This document shows, piece by piece, positions 21,396 through 31,118 of a stretch of 34,540 nucleotides of DNA. Below the pieces are notes generated by a model. It was not told the origin of the DNA. It saw only the letters and a list, made by a program, of their open reading frames with translations, and did no database searches. Source of the DNA: Pigoraptor chileana (Eukaryota; Opisthokonta; Filasterea); NCBI GenBank assembly GCA_943704495.1, contig CALSCR010003097.1:1-34540 (forward strand), written 5' to 3'. The position numbers were made by a program, and so were the translations under genes. Every line of letters begins with the position of its first letter. Positions within the stretch are counted from its first letter, which is position 1.

Positions 21396-22810
21396 CTAAT
21401 TGCCTCCGCGCTTCCTGAGGGTGTTGGCAATCTCGGCCTGCATGGCCATCTTCTTCTTCTGCTCGCCAAGGCCCGCCACCGCCCGCAGGTCATTCACAAT
21501 GTCCTTCGTCTTTCCAAAGTAAATCTCATTGAGCGTGCCGCGCATCTTGATCTCCATGTCCTCAACCATGTGGCCAATGTTGGCAATGTGGGGATTGGCG
21601 TCGTTGACGGGGAAGTCCTGCTCGGCCTGCACACAGCCAATACACAACCCATCCAAATTAACGCGGTACTATGAATAATGCAAAACACAAAGTCCGACAC
21701 GGACCCCAGCCACCAACAAACAAACAACACGCAAACAACATACAGTTGCCCGTATATGCGCCAACACAAGAGCCACCCAAAGCGAACAATACACCCCATT
21801 GTGGTGTGTGTGAACGAATGAGTACGCACCTGGCGTGTCATGCTGCCACCAAGGTTCATCGTGCCAGAAGCCGATTTCGAGGTCTGAAGCCACAGCATAA
21901 CCGTCGACGTGAGCTTGTAGTGCGCAGCGTTCTTGCCCTGCTCGACAACCTCCACGACGTGAATTGCATCCCAGCAACCCTTAATGCTCTTCGAGCCGTC
22001 ACCCAGCTTCTTGATCAGAATGACACCAGCAAAACCATGGTCCAAGTCCCACAGGTACACAGACGACACGCCGCCCTCAAAGTACATTTCCCGATACGTG
22101 TCAAAGGCCTGGTTGGCCTCCACTTCAAGCTTGCGCAGCTTGTCAGAGGGCGTTGCGCCGTCCTCTAGGGGCGGGTCGTACTTGTTGGACCATGGGCTGC
22201 GGTAGGAGTCACCGTCGCGATTGTAGTCGCACAGCAAATAGTCCTTGTTGCTCGCCTTGTCCTTCGCCACCTTCAGCGGCTGGTCGATCGACGACAGGAG
22301 ATCCTCGCAGAGAGAGGGAACGAGGTCTGCAGATTTACACAAACAATACAAGTAGAGAGTCGTTGCATAAGCAAGTGGGATTGCGCACGACATTACGGAA
22401 TCCCACCAAACTAACAGACCGCAAATGATAAATACGTGCGAATTGTTTGCTTTTGCTGCGAATATAAATCTGGGCAAACAATATATCATAAACGGATGAA
22501 ATTTGTGCTCTTCCACCAGCTGCGCAAGTCTAATAATCTATTTCTTCTCTCAGCATAGGCGCGCTGTGGCATGTGAGTGCCATTGACCCACTCTACTGCA
22601 CCACCACTGCACCACCACTGCACCACAAGGAGTTGCTGTGGCAGTGCACAGAAGTGTGGTCATCCGCAGGCCCTTGGACTTCAGCCGCATTCCTAGCGAG
22701 AAAAGTGCGCGCATCAGACACCCACCAATGAGACCAGCGAGGTTCTCCTCAATCTGTTGCGGAGGCAAACGCCGCATAAGGTCGAGCGCGCAGTCCAACT
22801 GTTGCTCCGT
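21396..22810 (-). CDS. CAPZB: F-actin-capping protein subunit beta
   Basis: Beta subunit of the CapZ heterodimer that caps actin barbed ends. Exons found: 22810-22726, 22326-21830, 21626-21396; 270 codons plus stop without the initiator. Conservation is very high: [136 protein letters not shown] and [14 protein letters not shown]. The C-terminal tentacle ([17 protein letters not shown]) is present. The first exon found opens directly at Thr-Glu-Gln-Gln after a CAG acceptor, with a stop codon in frame just upstream, so the ATG must lie in a small 5' exon between about 22830 and 23340, which I could not fix. In many species this exon carries only the first one to three codons. Confidence 0.95.
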
Positions 22811-23347
22811 CTGCAACCCCCAACATTACGACAAGAATCGTCAACAGCAAGTAATAGCAGTGCACACCAACTGCACATGCAGCGACCAAAATGTCGCAAT
22901 TCAACACATCACTATTGCAAGCAGAACTATGGAACTAAACGTGTTGATGCACAACAGTTCTGAGACACAAATGAGTTTGCCGCTCAGAAAAAGTGGATTG
23001 GTGCGCCTAACCCAAACACCCACCATCTTCTGATTTGCGCCACAAAACCTCCACGAAATTGAAAGTATAAGAAAGCTCTTATCGTGTTCTCTGTTTGTGA
23101 CTATTGAATATAGAATACCCGCGAGTAATGGGTGTATGTGTGTGTGTCTGCGTGTGTGTCGTGCGTGGTGTGTGCCCAAATTGACACTGACGGTCACTGC
23201 TTTGTTTTGATTTTCCTCTGGATGTGCGCAAATAAATCAAAATTCTCAGTTGTATGGATTTTACTATGGAAATCACGGGCGATTTGGCGTGCCCATCAAA
23301 CGCCCACCCCCCGCCCGAATCACATCCGGGCTCAAAGGCACGTGACA
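22811..23347. other. Spacer CAPZB 5' end / PKC 3' end
   Basis: About 540 bp between two minus-strand genes. It should hold the initiator exon and promoter of CAPZB and the 3' flank of the kinase gene. A TG run lies at about 23132-23166. Nothing else recognised. Confidence 0.55.
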
Positions 23348-26300
23348 TCACGCGACCGAAGCCACCTTCGGGTTGAGGCACGAAAACCCATTGAACTCGG
23401 ACTGGTCAATCTCGCCCAGCACGCCCGGCTCGTCGGGGGTGAAGTCCAGCGTCTCACCGGTGAATTCGGCGTCAAAGCAGGCCGTGTCGGAGGGGCATCC
23501 AAGCGAGGGAATGAAGGGCGGCTGCACTCCCTTGGCCTCCAAGAGTGCCCAGTCGACGGTCGCGAAGAAGGGGTGCTCGCGCAGGTCCTGCAGTCCCGTC
23601 CGCACGTGACAGCCCAGGCGGACGGCCGGATCGCGCGTCAGTAGGCCTTTCACTGCAGCCGCGCACTCGGGAGTCAGGTGCTTTGGCGGCGCAACGTCGC
23701 GCGACAGGATGGCCTCAAAGAGCTCGTCCTCTGCACGGGCGTCAAATGGCGATCGGCCAACAACCATCTCAAACAGCAGCACGCCCAGCGCCCAATAGTC
23801 AACAGCGTGCCCATAGTCAGGATCGCGGATAACCTCGGGGGCAATGTAGTTGGGTGTGCCGCAAAAAGTTGTCGTGCGCTCTCCGTAGGCAATGCCTTCT
23901 TTGCACATGCCAAAATCTGTCAGACGCACGTGCCCGTCCCCGGCGATCAGCACATTGTCAAGCTTGAGATCACGGTATATCACGGCACTGAGAGATACGA
24001 GATACAAAAGATTTAGAATTCAAGTCAGTGTCTTTGGCACTGTGCCATGGGACACAAGACAAAGAGGGAAAACAAGCGTAGAATGCAGAATTTGTCCAAC
24101 AGAGAGAGTTGAGCTGCATGATTTGTGCTTCGAGCGCTATATGGGCGATCATTCCTAACCGGGATCCGCAGTTACACACGACACTCACTGGCCGTGTAGA
24201 AACCGCAGAGCAAGCACAATCTCCGACGCATAAAAGCGGGCGTGAGGTTCCGTCAAGCGCCGCTCACGCTGCATGAGTGACATTAGATCGCCACCCGCGG
24301 CATACTCAGCGACGAAAAATAGTCTTGATTCTGTCTGGAAGCACGAGTGGAGCCCCACAATAAACGGGTGCGCCGACAGCTGTATCGAAAAGATAAGAAA
24401 ACAGATTAAAATGCGGGAAAAAACCGCCGTCGCCCAACAGACACCAAGCACCACGGTCATTCATTGCCAACATTGATGCCCTACAGGGAGCATGCTCTGA
24501 AGGCGAGTGCAATAATACGACTGAAGAGTGAATATTCACCTGCAAAACGTGCTTTTCGATGAGAATCCAGTCGAGATCTTCATCTTGGAGCAGACGTTCC
24601 TTCTTGATGATCTGCGGTCACGTGCAACAGTGCAAAAGGGCCGTGCATCAATGCTCGCACGAAGTGGGCTGGTTGACTGGTTGCACTCTGGGATCGCAAT
24701 TTACTCACCTTCATGGCAAACAGGTGTCCGCTGCCTTTCTCCTCCGCAAGCATCACCTTAGCATAGCTGCCCCGCCCAAGCACGGAGAGCAGATTGAAAT
24801 CATCCAGGCTCGCCCGCTTTTTGCCGCTCTGCAAAAGCACACGAAATAGACCACATGGGCACGCAATTCACCATTGACTCCCTTTGAATGGCCGACGGTG
24901 GACACCACACACACACAGAAACACATGCAAATGGGTACCAGCGAGACTCACCTTACCCACAGCACCCCGTAGGTCTTCTGTTGATGAAGACGGAGAAGTT
25001 TGCCGCCGTGCATCGGCACGACCAGCAGTCCTCGATATGCCAGCGTGTGCGTGCCCCGCTGGTGAGCAGTTCTGAGGCACCTGTTGCTCACATCTGCACA
25101 AGAGCGGTAAAGACAACAAAAGGCAGGAAAGGCGCGAGTGAGCAACAGGTGGTGAGGTTAACCAACCATGGACGCGGAACAAGACAAGCCACACCGACCG
25201 TTTGTGTACGTTCATTTTGCATCCGGTGCAACGAAGGCCTTGGCGAAAGAGACCATACAGGAGAGAGCCGCAGTGCGCACAGAATGTCGGCTTTTTGTAG
25301 TTGTGCAGAGTAAACTTGTGTGGCGCTCCGTTTGAGTCCGGCGGGGCCACCGACGCGAGACACAGCGCCTCCACTTGCTTGTGGCACCTGGTGTGTCATG
25401 TAGGATGGCCGTGGTCGTGGCCTTACAACTGTTACCGACCATCATCCTCACTTTCAATGCAGCAGACACAAACACGCAACTCACCGCTTATGCACAACAA
25501 CATTGCAGTACTCGCAGTTGTATCCCTGCTTCCCAAGTCCCCATATGAATTCGCCGCAGTGCGAGCAGAACGTCGGCTGGTGAAAGTGCTTTGCCACAAA
25601 GGCGTGGTTCTTGATGCGGTGCACCTTCTCTCGTCGAATGGCGCCGTGCCGATGTACCGTGTCTGCAATTGAACAACGCAGCACGCAACGTCACGCAAAG
25701 CGAAAACATAAGCAACACAGCAGCAGCCTCAGCATGAGCACGTATGTGGAATTCATTCACTTGCAAAGCAAGGTAGCCGCATCTTACCTTTTGATCCAGC
25801 AGTTGACGGGTGTGCTGCGGGAGTAAATTGGCACATGAAAAGAAGAACAGGTTTGTCACAATGTTAAGTTGTGCAGCAATAGTCCATACATGTCCGAATG
25901 TCGGGTGCTTATGCTTACCATAAAACGTGAGTGTGCGCTCGGTGCTCGTGCGAAAGAGTCTCAGTGCCTCGGTCACCTCTGCATCAGAAGAGACGATGCA
26001 CATATCGCCTGTAGAGGGCGAAAGGTTGGTATCTAAATTGCACAGTATACAGTATGGGGCCAATACAGACGCAAAGGATACAAACCTTCATCATCTTGAA
26101 ATCGAAGCTTGAAATTAAAGCGGCTCGACTTTGCATCTATTCCATACAAGGCACGAATTTGGTCACAGACATGTCGAAAGTCGCTATCGCTATCGATGAT
26201 TTCAAATCGGCGTATGTCACTGTAGAATGACGTTAGAAGGATATGATGCATAGTAAGAATGGCTGTGTAAGGAATAATATCAGAGCCCACACACAACGCA

Positions 26301-26354
26301 TGTCGTGAGGACTCACTTTTCGAAGTGGACCGTAACAGGAACACGGTCACCCAT
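23348..26354 (-). CDS. Protein kinase C with PB1-C1-C1-kinase layout
   Basis: AGC-family Ser/Thr kinase. Exons: 26354-26317, 26219-26086, 26008-25919, 25814-25788, 25662-25485, 25387-25199, 25093-24952, 24828-24709, 24611-24540, 24379-24189, 23987-23348; 606 residues, all phases agree. Residues 4-87 are a PB1 domain ([14 protein letters not shown]; acidic OPCA-type loop [20 protein letters not shown]), as in atypical PKC. A pseudosubstrate ([11 protein letters not shown], Ala104) follows. Then come two complete C1 zinc domains: H116-C129-C132-C146-C149-H154-C157-C165 and H179-C192-C195-C209-C212-H217-C220-C228. Both keep the Pro, Gly and Gln-Gly positions of diacylglycerol-binding C1s. The kinase has G284-x-G286, Lys306, Glu325, D400 (YRDLKLDN), DFG 418-420 and activation-loop Thr434 (TFCGTP). 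DEDLDW and [17 protein letters not shown] are most like atypical PKC. The turn motif has T577, and the hydrophobic motif is FNGFS with Ser596, where atypical PKCs have Glu. No C2 or HR1 domain. Confidence 0.95.
25788..25814 (-). other. 27-nt microexon in the PB1-C1 linker of the PKC gene
   Basis: Bounded by a good acceptor (CCCGCAG) and donor (GTAAGA). It is symmetric (phase 1 in and out) and encodes nine linker residues (AHPSTAGSK) between PB1 and the pseudosubstrate. Skipping it would keep the frame, so the linker could be varied by alternative splicing. Confidence 0.6.
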
Positions 26355-26863
26355 GGCTGCGCCGTTCTCCAAACAGGAGGGTCGTATGCGGTCACATGCA
26401 CCGCGGATGCACGAGGCCGGTAGCAAATGAGAGACAGGTTGGGGGCCGCAACACTTGCTCAAATTAGAGAAAGTTGGTTGAGTGGTTTGGGGTGAGGTCA
26501 CTCCCACGCCAAATACGAAGCAGCGCTGTCATTCCAGGCACCCTCTCTCGACAGGTGAATGAAGAAGCGACGGCCTCTGTAGATACTAAGCTTCAAACAC
26601 TTCGTTCTTCCGGTTCGGACGTGCTATCTCGAGGGACACAAGCGTTTTAAAGCTGGTTATCTTAAATTTGGTGCCGCCCCAATAATGACAGCCGGCCGTT
26701 TCAGTGTTGACAGTTTGGAATTTGCGCAATCAGCCGTAGGCTAGGGTTCCTCCGTTGGTACAGAGATTCTGAATCTTGATCGAGCATGACAAGGGAACTG
26801 ATCACCAATTGTAAAGCAGCAGCATCTTTTAATGAGAGCAAGTGGAGACAGAGAAGCCCATGC
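26355..26863. other. Spacer PKC 5' end / TEX47 3' end
   Basis: About 510 bp between two minus-strand genes; should contain the PKC promoter. In-frame sequence upstream of the PKC ATG is open for about 50 codons but has no ATG, so 26354 is the likely start. No other motif recognised. Confidence 0.55.
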
Positions 26864-28065
26864 TCAATCGTAAGGGAATAATCTGGTTGGCATCGGCCAT
26901 ACAATTTCTGCGATAAAATAAAACGGGACAGTGGCCGGCATTTGAACGTCCACAGACAACACAGTATGAGTATTTGCACATGAGTATTTGCACGTCCACA
27001 GACAACACAGCAGCAGCAGCAGCAGCAGGATCACCATTATCAGCTGCGTACGAAAGGGGAATGTTGCAAGCAACAATCTCTTTGGGAAATGGATCACATC
27101 TTACCGTTATCCAGCACAACATTAATCGGCGAGTAGAAGCTGTCGCAAAATTTTGCAACGGGGAAAAGCTTCTCGCTTTCCACAAATGCGCCAACTGCGT
27201 CCTGCGATGGTATATGCTCTGGCAGACGCTCAGCGAGTTTGTCCAGCGTCCCTTTGAGCTCATTCTGCATGCAAACACAGCACACCATAAAATCATACAA
27301 ATTATACATTTGAGCAGGAATATGGGTGTGCAATTGGTGTGCAAAACCGTCTACGGGTAGCCGTGAAGGGACAGAGTGTCAAGCCCACCTTTGGAATGCG
27401 CGCCAGATGGCTACCAAGCTTGAGCACTTGCTTGATGCAGTCGATAACCGCCGAGGACACATCTTCTGGGGCATTGCTGGCCTCGCCGCCAGTCACAGGC
27501 AGCACACGACACGTCCACATGGGGAAGAGACGCAGTGGACTATCACCACTCAGGATGAGCACACGGGCATCACGTATGACGCCTCCATTCCGCTCACTCT
27601 CGGCGGCGTCTCGCAAAACGGCACCAATTACTCGAGGGGGCGCCTCGACCACATGAAGCAAGTACTTCGGATAGACGAGAAGAAGGCCCGTGATAAATTC
27701 ATCGTCGCGTTGATGCGCTTGGAAAAAGCGCTGGTAATACGTGGAGAGATCTTTCTTTTCGCCCGACAGCCGTGCAACAAACACAACTCGCTCAAGAACG
27801 ACTGTCTTGCCTTGCTGTCTCAACCTGAAGAGCAAGAGGTAAAAATTAAGCACTGTGTACATCGCATCCGAATTTCAGTGAACTAGGGAGCTTGTATCCA
27901 CCTGCACCTATATATATTGCTCAACGTCTCAGTATAAGACAAAACTAGGACGACGTACTTGTCAGATATGATGTCCAGCATGGAAGTTCGCTTCGCTTCA
28001 TGTTGCAAGTAATCAAAGCTACTAATGCCGCCATCCGGCGCATTAGTTTCGTCGGGTTGTGCCAT
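26864..28065 (-). CDS. TEX47: TEX47-like protein (BLUF-like fold)
   Basis: Ortholog candidate of testis-expressed protein 47 (C7orf62), a poorly known animal protein with a BLUF-like fold linked to sperm/cilia. Exons: 28065-27959, 27824-27389, 27264-27105, 26907-26864; 248 residues. The core shows VVFVARLSGEK, then ITGLLLVYPKYLLHVVEAP (the BLUF-like strand-turn that in TEX47 reads TGLLLIYPKYVVHVLE). RDARVLILSGDSPLRLFPMW, VLKLG and SPINVVLDN follow. The last exon has only 44 nt and gives EIVWPMPTRLFPYD, a fitting conserved end. The Gln/Asn residues needed by flavin-binding bacterial BLUF proteins are not evident, so light sensing is not suggested. An ATG further upstream (within 28167) is possible, but MAQPDE at 28065 is preferred. 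The family was recalled rather than aligned, so confidence is moderate. Confidence 0.8.
26945..27030 (+). repeat. Nested direct repeats and a CAG run in the last TEX47 intron
   Basis: CGTCCACAGACAACACAG occurs twice (about 26948-26965 and 26994-27011), separated by two copies of TGAGTATTTGCAC. The second copy runs into about seven CAG triplets (27009-27029; CTG on the transcribed strand). The block is entirely intronic (intron 26908-27104). Confidence 0.85.
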
Positions 28066-28383
28066 TTTTTTGAAACAGATAATTATATCGTATTGATACA
28101 AGTAAAAACACTTTTGAACCGGGATCACCCGATAAATGTTGGAATGGCTCAGTTCAGTCGTCGTCATGGAGATTTCGCTCTGATCACGTGAGAAATGGTC
28201 ACGTGCCTATTAGCTACTAACTTTTGATTGGCTGTTGAAAATTCTAAGAGTGGAGGGAACTAGAGGGCAATTCTGCGCTGCTTACGTAACTGTGCGCATC
28301 ATTATGTGGAATGGCATATAAAAGCTGTTGACGCAGTTGTTTGTTTGCATGGTACTGTACATAATCACGACACGCGCACGCAT
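28066..28383. promoter_or_regulatory. TEX47 upstream region with paired CACGTG E-boxes
   Basis: 318 bp between the TEX47 start and the stop of the next minus-strand gene. Two CACGTG hexamers lie at 28185-28190 and 28200-28205, 15 bp start to start; the first is in the octamer TCACGTGA. They are about 120-140 bp upstream of the TEX47 start. Binding by a bHLH factor is inferred only from the motif. Confidence 0.5.
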
Positions 28384-29924
28384 TTAGTCGAAGGCAACTT
28401 TTGTGCCCTTGTACTCCTGCACTCCGCCAGTGTTCCTTGCGGGCGCACCGCGACCTCGGGGAGCACCACGTCCACGTCCACCACGGCCTGCAGAAGCAGA
28501 AGCAAAAAGCAAAGCAGAGCTCACAATAATGAGCAATGCATTGCAACTATGTGTTGTGTGGACAATTGAGCAAATTTCAACAAACTGATTGGCAGCTCAA
28601 ATGCCAATGTCAAGCAAGACGCGCATGACACCCACCGCGGTCGCCAAAACCGCCCCGGTCGCCGAATCCTCCACGGCCCCCACGTGACCCGCCGCGACCG
28701 CCAAAGCCGCCGCCAAATCCGGGTGAGCCCCCACGGCCCCCGCGGCCACCAAACCCACCGCGGCCCCCACGTGCCCCACCAAAGCCGCCACCGCTGCCTC
28801 CGTCGGCGCGGCGGTCGCTGGCATAGTCCAGACGGATGTTGCGGCCATCAAGCTCGCTGTTGTCAAGGGCGGCGAGACCAGCCTGTGCACTCTCGACATC
28901 CCCAAACTCAACATAGCCAAACCTGTTGCAAGTTGTTGGAAAACACGCAAAGGTAGACAAATGTGTCACGAATTTGTTTTGCAGAGTGAATTGAGTGTAT
29001 GCGTAAGGAAAGACATAGAAGAAGAGCAGGAAACGACGAGGCAAACTTACCCCTTAGCCCTTCCCGTCTCGCGGTCCATTGCGATACGAGTGCCAATGAC
29101 GTTCTCCTGCTCAGAAAAGTGCTGACGGAGGAGATCCTCATCGACGTTCCACGAAAGGTTGCCGACAAAGAGGGTCTTTGTGGGTGCGCTCTTGGTCGCG
29201 TCGTCGAATGTGCCGTCGCTGCGCTGCCTGTTAACCTTGTTAGGGGTGGCGCTATCCCTGCCGCTCTTGGGCTCCTCCTCCTCCTCCTCCTCCTCGGCAG
29301 CCTCCTCCTCGTCGTTCATTTCGACGTCGCCCTTCTCTTCCTCTTCCTCGTTGGAGGCCTCCTTCTCCTCGTCCGAGCTATCGGAGCTATCGCTGCTCGA
29401 CTCCTTTGCCGCGGCCTTCTTCTTGGGTGCTTCTTCCTCAGACGCGCTGCTGCTGTCGCTGTCAGACGACGAGCTCTCAGCCTTCTTGGGCGTCCCCTTG
29501 CCGTTGCTGTTGACGGCCTTCTTGGGCGCCTCGTCCTCAGACTCGCTGCTGCTGTCGCTGTCAGACGAGCTCTCCTCCTTCTTAGCCTGCTTCTTGGCAG
29601 GCTTCGAATCCTCCTCGCTCTCAGAGTCAGACTCGGCCTTGCGCTTCTTGGACTCCTGGTAAGCCGAGTAGATTCCCCACAGCGAGTCGCCGGCGGGCGC
29701 GGAGCCGTCCTTCTGTGGATCCAAGACGACAACGAGGATCAGATAATGGGGGCATGCAGTTCTGCGCAATCAGACGAGTGCATACAAAGAATTGCAAGAG
29801 TAAAAGCTCAAATGACACTCACAACGGCAGCCTCCTTCATGAACTGCTTGGCCGTGGCCTTGAGCCCATTTTCGGAAAGGAACGAGAGAATGTACGGGTA
29901 CAGAGTCTTGCGATCGGTCGCCAT
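28384..29924 (-). CDS. Nucleolin-like protein: LisH, acidic Ser clusters, one RRM, GAR tail
   Basis: Exons: 29924-29823, 29712-29051, 28922-28636, 28487-28384; 384 residues. Exon 1 codes almost exactly a LisH dimerisation motif (LYPYILSFLSENGLKATAKQF), as at the N-terminus of Nopp140/NOLC1. Residues 35-210 alternate Lys-rich and Ser/Asp/Glu-rich clusters (ESSSDSDSSSESEDEAPKK), the pattern of Nopp140, Srp40 and nucleolin, with clear CK2-type sites. A single RRM at about 213-290 has RNP2 LFVGNL and RNP1 KGFGYVEF. A Gly-Arg-Phe tail (GGFGGRGG repeats) follows and ends GTKVAFD, like the nucleolin C-terminus GKKTKFE. It is probably nucleolar and acts in rRNA transcription or processing. It is neither a plain nucleolin (which has two to four RRMs and no LisH) nor a plain Nopp140 (no RRM), so no symbol is given. 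Confidence 0.9.
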
Positions 29925-30444
29925 TTTTAACTTCAAACCTGAGCGAGACAAATAGAAACAAACAGTGGAAAGGAGGATCGTCCACTTGAGTGAATGGCGC
30001 GGACCCGTATTTATAGTCTGATCCGCGGACTGGAGTGCCGGTTGCAATGTGCCAAACTGTGCAAGTTGGCAAAGTTGCCTACACGTGTTGCGCTTCCGTT
30101 TAGTCGATTTAATACCCATCGGACTCAAACGAAGGTGGTTATTTGTAATGATTAAGCATGATAGAAAGCGCCTGTATTTACTACTTAAAGCGGTTATTGG
30201 GCGCTTTAATTGGGGACTGCACGTGGCATGTTTGAAATGTTGATGATGCGGAATTGGGAAATATCTTGCGAGTTTGCGGCACATTTCTCATCGTGATGTC
30301 ATTATGTGACCGTGACGGTGAAACCCCATTATTTTCACTGGTGCTGAATTTCTCCGATTGCTTTTCATATCTATTTCATGCACCCCAAACTGTTCGTGTG
30401 ACTGACCCAAGAGAAAGGTCTTCCTGGTGCACGTGTTTGAGAGA
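29925..30444. promoter_or_regulatory. Divergent promoter between the LisH-RRM gene and the 103-residue gene
   Basis: 520 bp between two opposite start codons. CTACTTAAAGCGGTTATTGG and inverted CGCTTTAA/TTAAAGCG words lie at 30180-30212. There is no clear TATA box. It also contains the 5' UTRs. Confidence 0.45.
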
Positions 30445-30979
30445 ATGTTTTTCAATGTTATCCACCGTGTTCTGCAGTCTGTTGCACACCAGCACATTAC
30501 GCAGCGGGTAAGACATTGGGCGTGTCCACGGCTGTGCGGTGCCGTATTGTATTGTCACATTTGAAACAATGGGACTGTCAAACACTAATGTTGCAATAAT
30601 ATCACTGCAATTCGCCCCCTGACAGCTGCTCCAGAGCCCTCTATTCCACCGATTTGTTCAACACACTGAGCACAAGCTGACTCAGGCAGAGACAATTGGT
30701 ACGTGGTCATGCGGTGGCGTCCGTGACCATTGGCTAGTGTCACCGTCATCCCCAGCTCTTCTGTTCTAACTCGCTGTACTTGTGACCCTCTGTTGCAATG
30801 CAGGGCGCGAGTCGCTTGAGCGCGCGCGTCGGTCTCAGGTCGCCGGTCGCCTTGCTGGCACAGCGCAATCCCTCGCCGATGAGGCCAAGGGACGCGTCTC
30901 TGTGTTCACGACGGCCTTGGCGCGCAACCTCAAGGAGCAGGCCGCCGAAGCTGCGCGGCGCCAGTCAAGAAAGGGGTGA
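30445..30979 (+). CDS. Unrecognised small protein (103 residues)
   Basis: A complete three-exon gene assembled from splice signals: 30445-30507, 30626-30698, 30804-30979, with canonical donors (GTAAGA, GTACGT), CAG acceptors and matching phases 0 and 1. The protein starts MFFNVIHRVLQSVAHQHITQ and continues LLQSPLFHRFVQHTEHKL. A helical Ala/Arg/Glu-rich C-terminus contains ESLERARR and LARNLKEQAAEAARR. The basic amphipathic N-terminus without acidic residues would suit a mitochondrial presequence, but this is inference. I do not recognise the family. Support comes from consistent splicing, intron lengths near 110 bp as in neighbours, a stop right after the last helix and a fitting intergenic position. 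Part of the third exon is also open in another frame. Confidence 0.7.
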
Positions 30980-31118
30980 GGCGACTCAGTAGAGACGGCC
31001 CCGCTGCCAATAGGGAGAGCACTGGCTGAACGCAACGCAACGGCCGCGCGGTCGCACTGTCGTTCTTTCAGATATATATATATACCGCGGGGAAGCAGGC
31101 TGCAGGTCGGCGGCAACT

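Noticed and set aside
28999-29955. 318-codon plus-strand Leu/Val-rich frame
   Set aside because: Antisense of the acidic clusters of the nucleolin-like gene; apparent hydrophobic helices come from reversed Glu/Asp/Ser codons.
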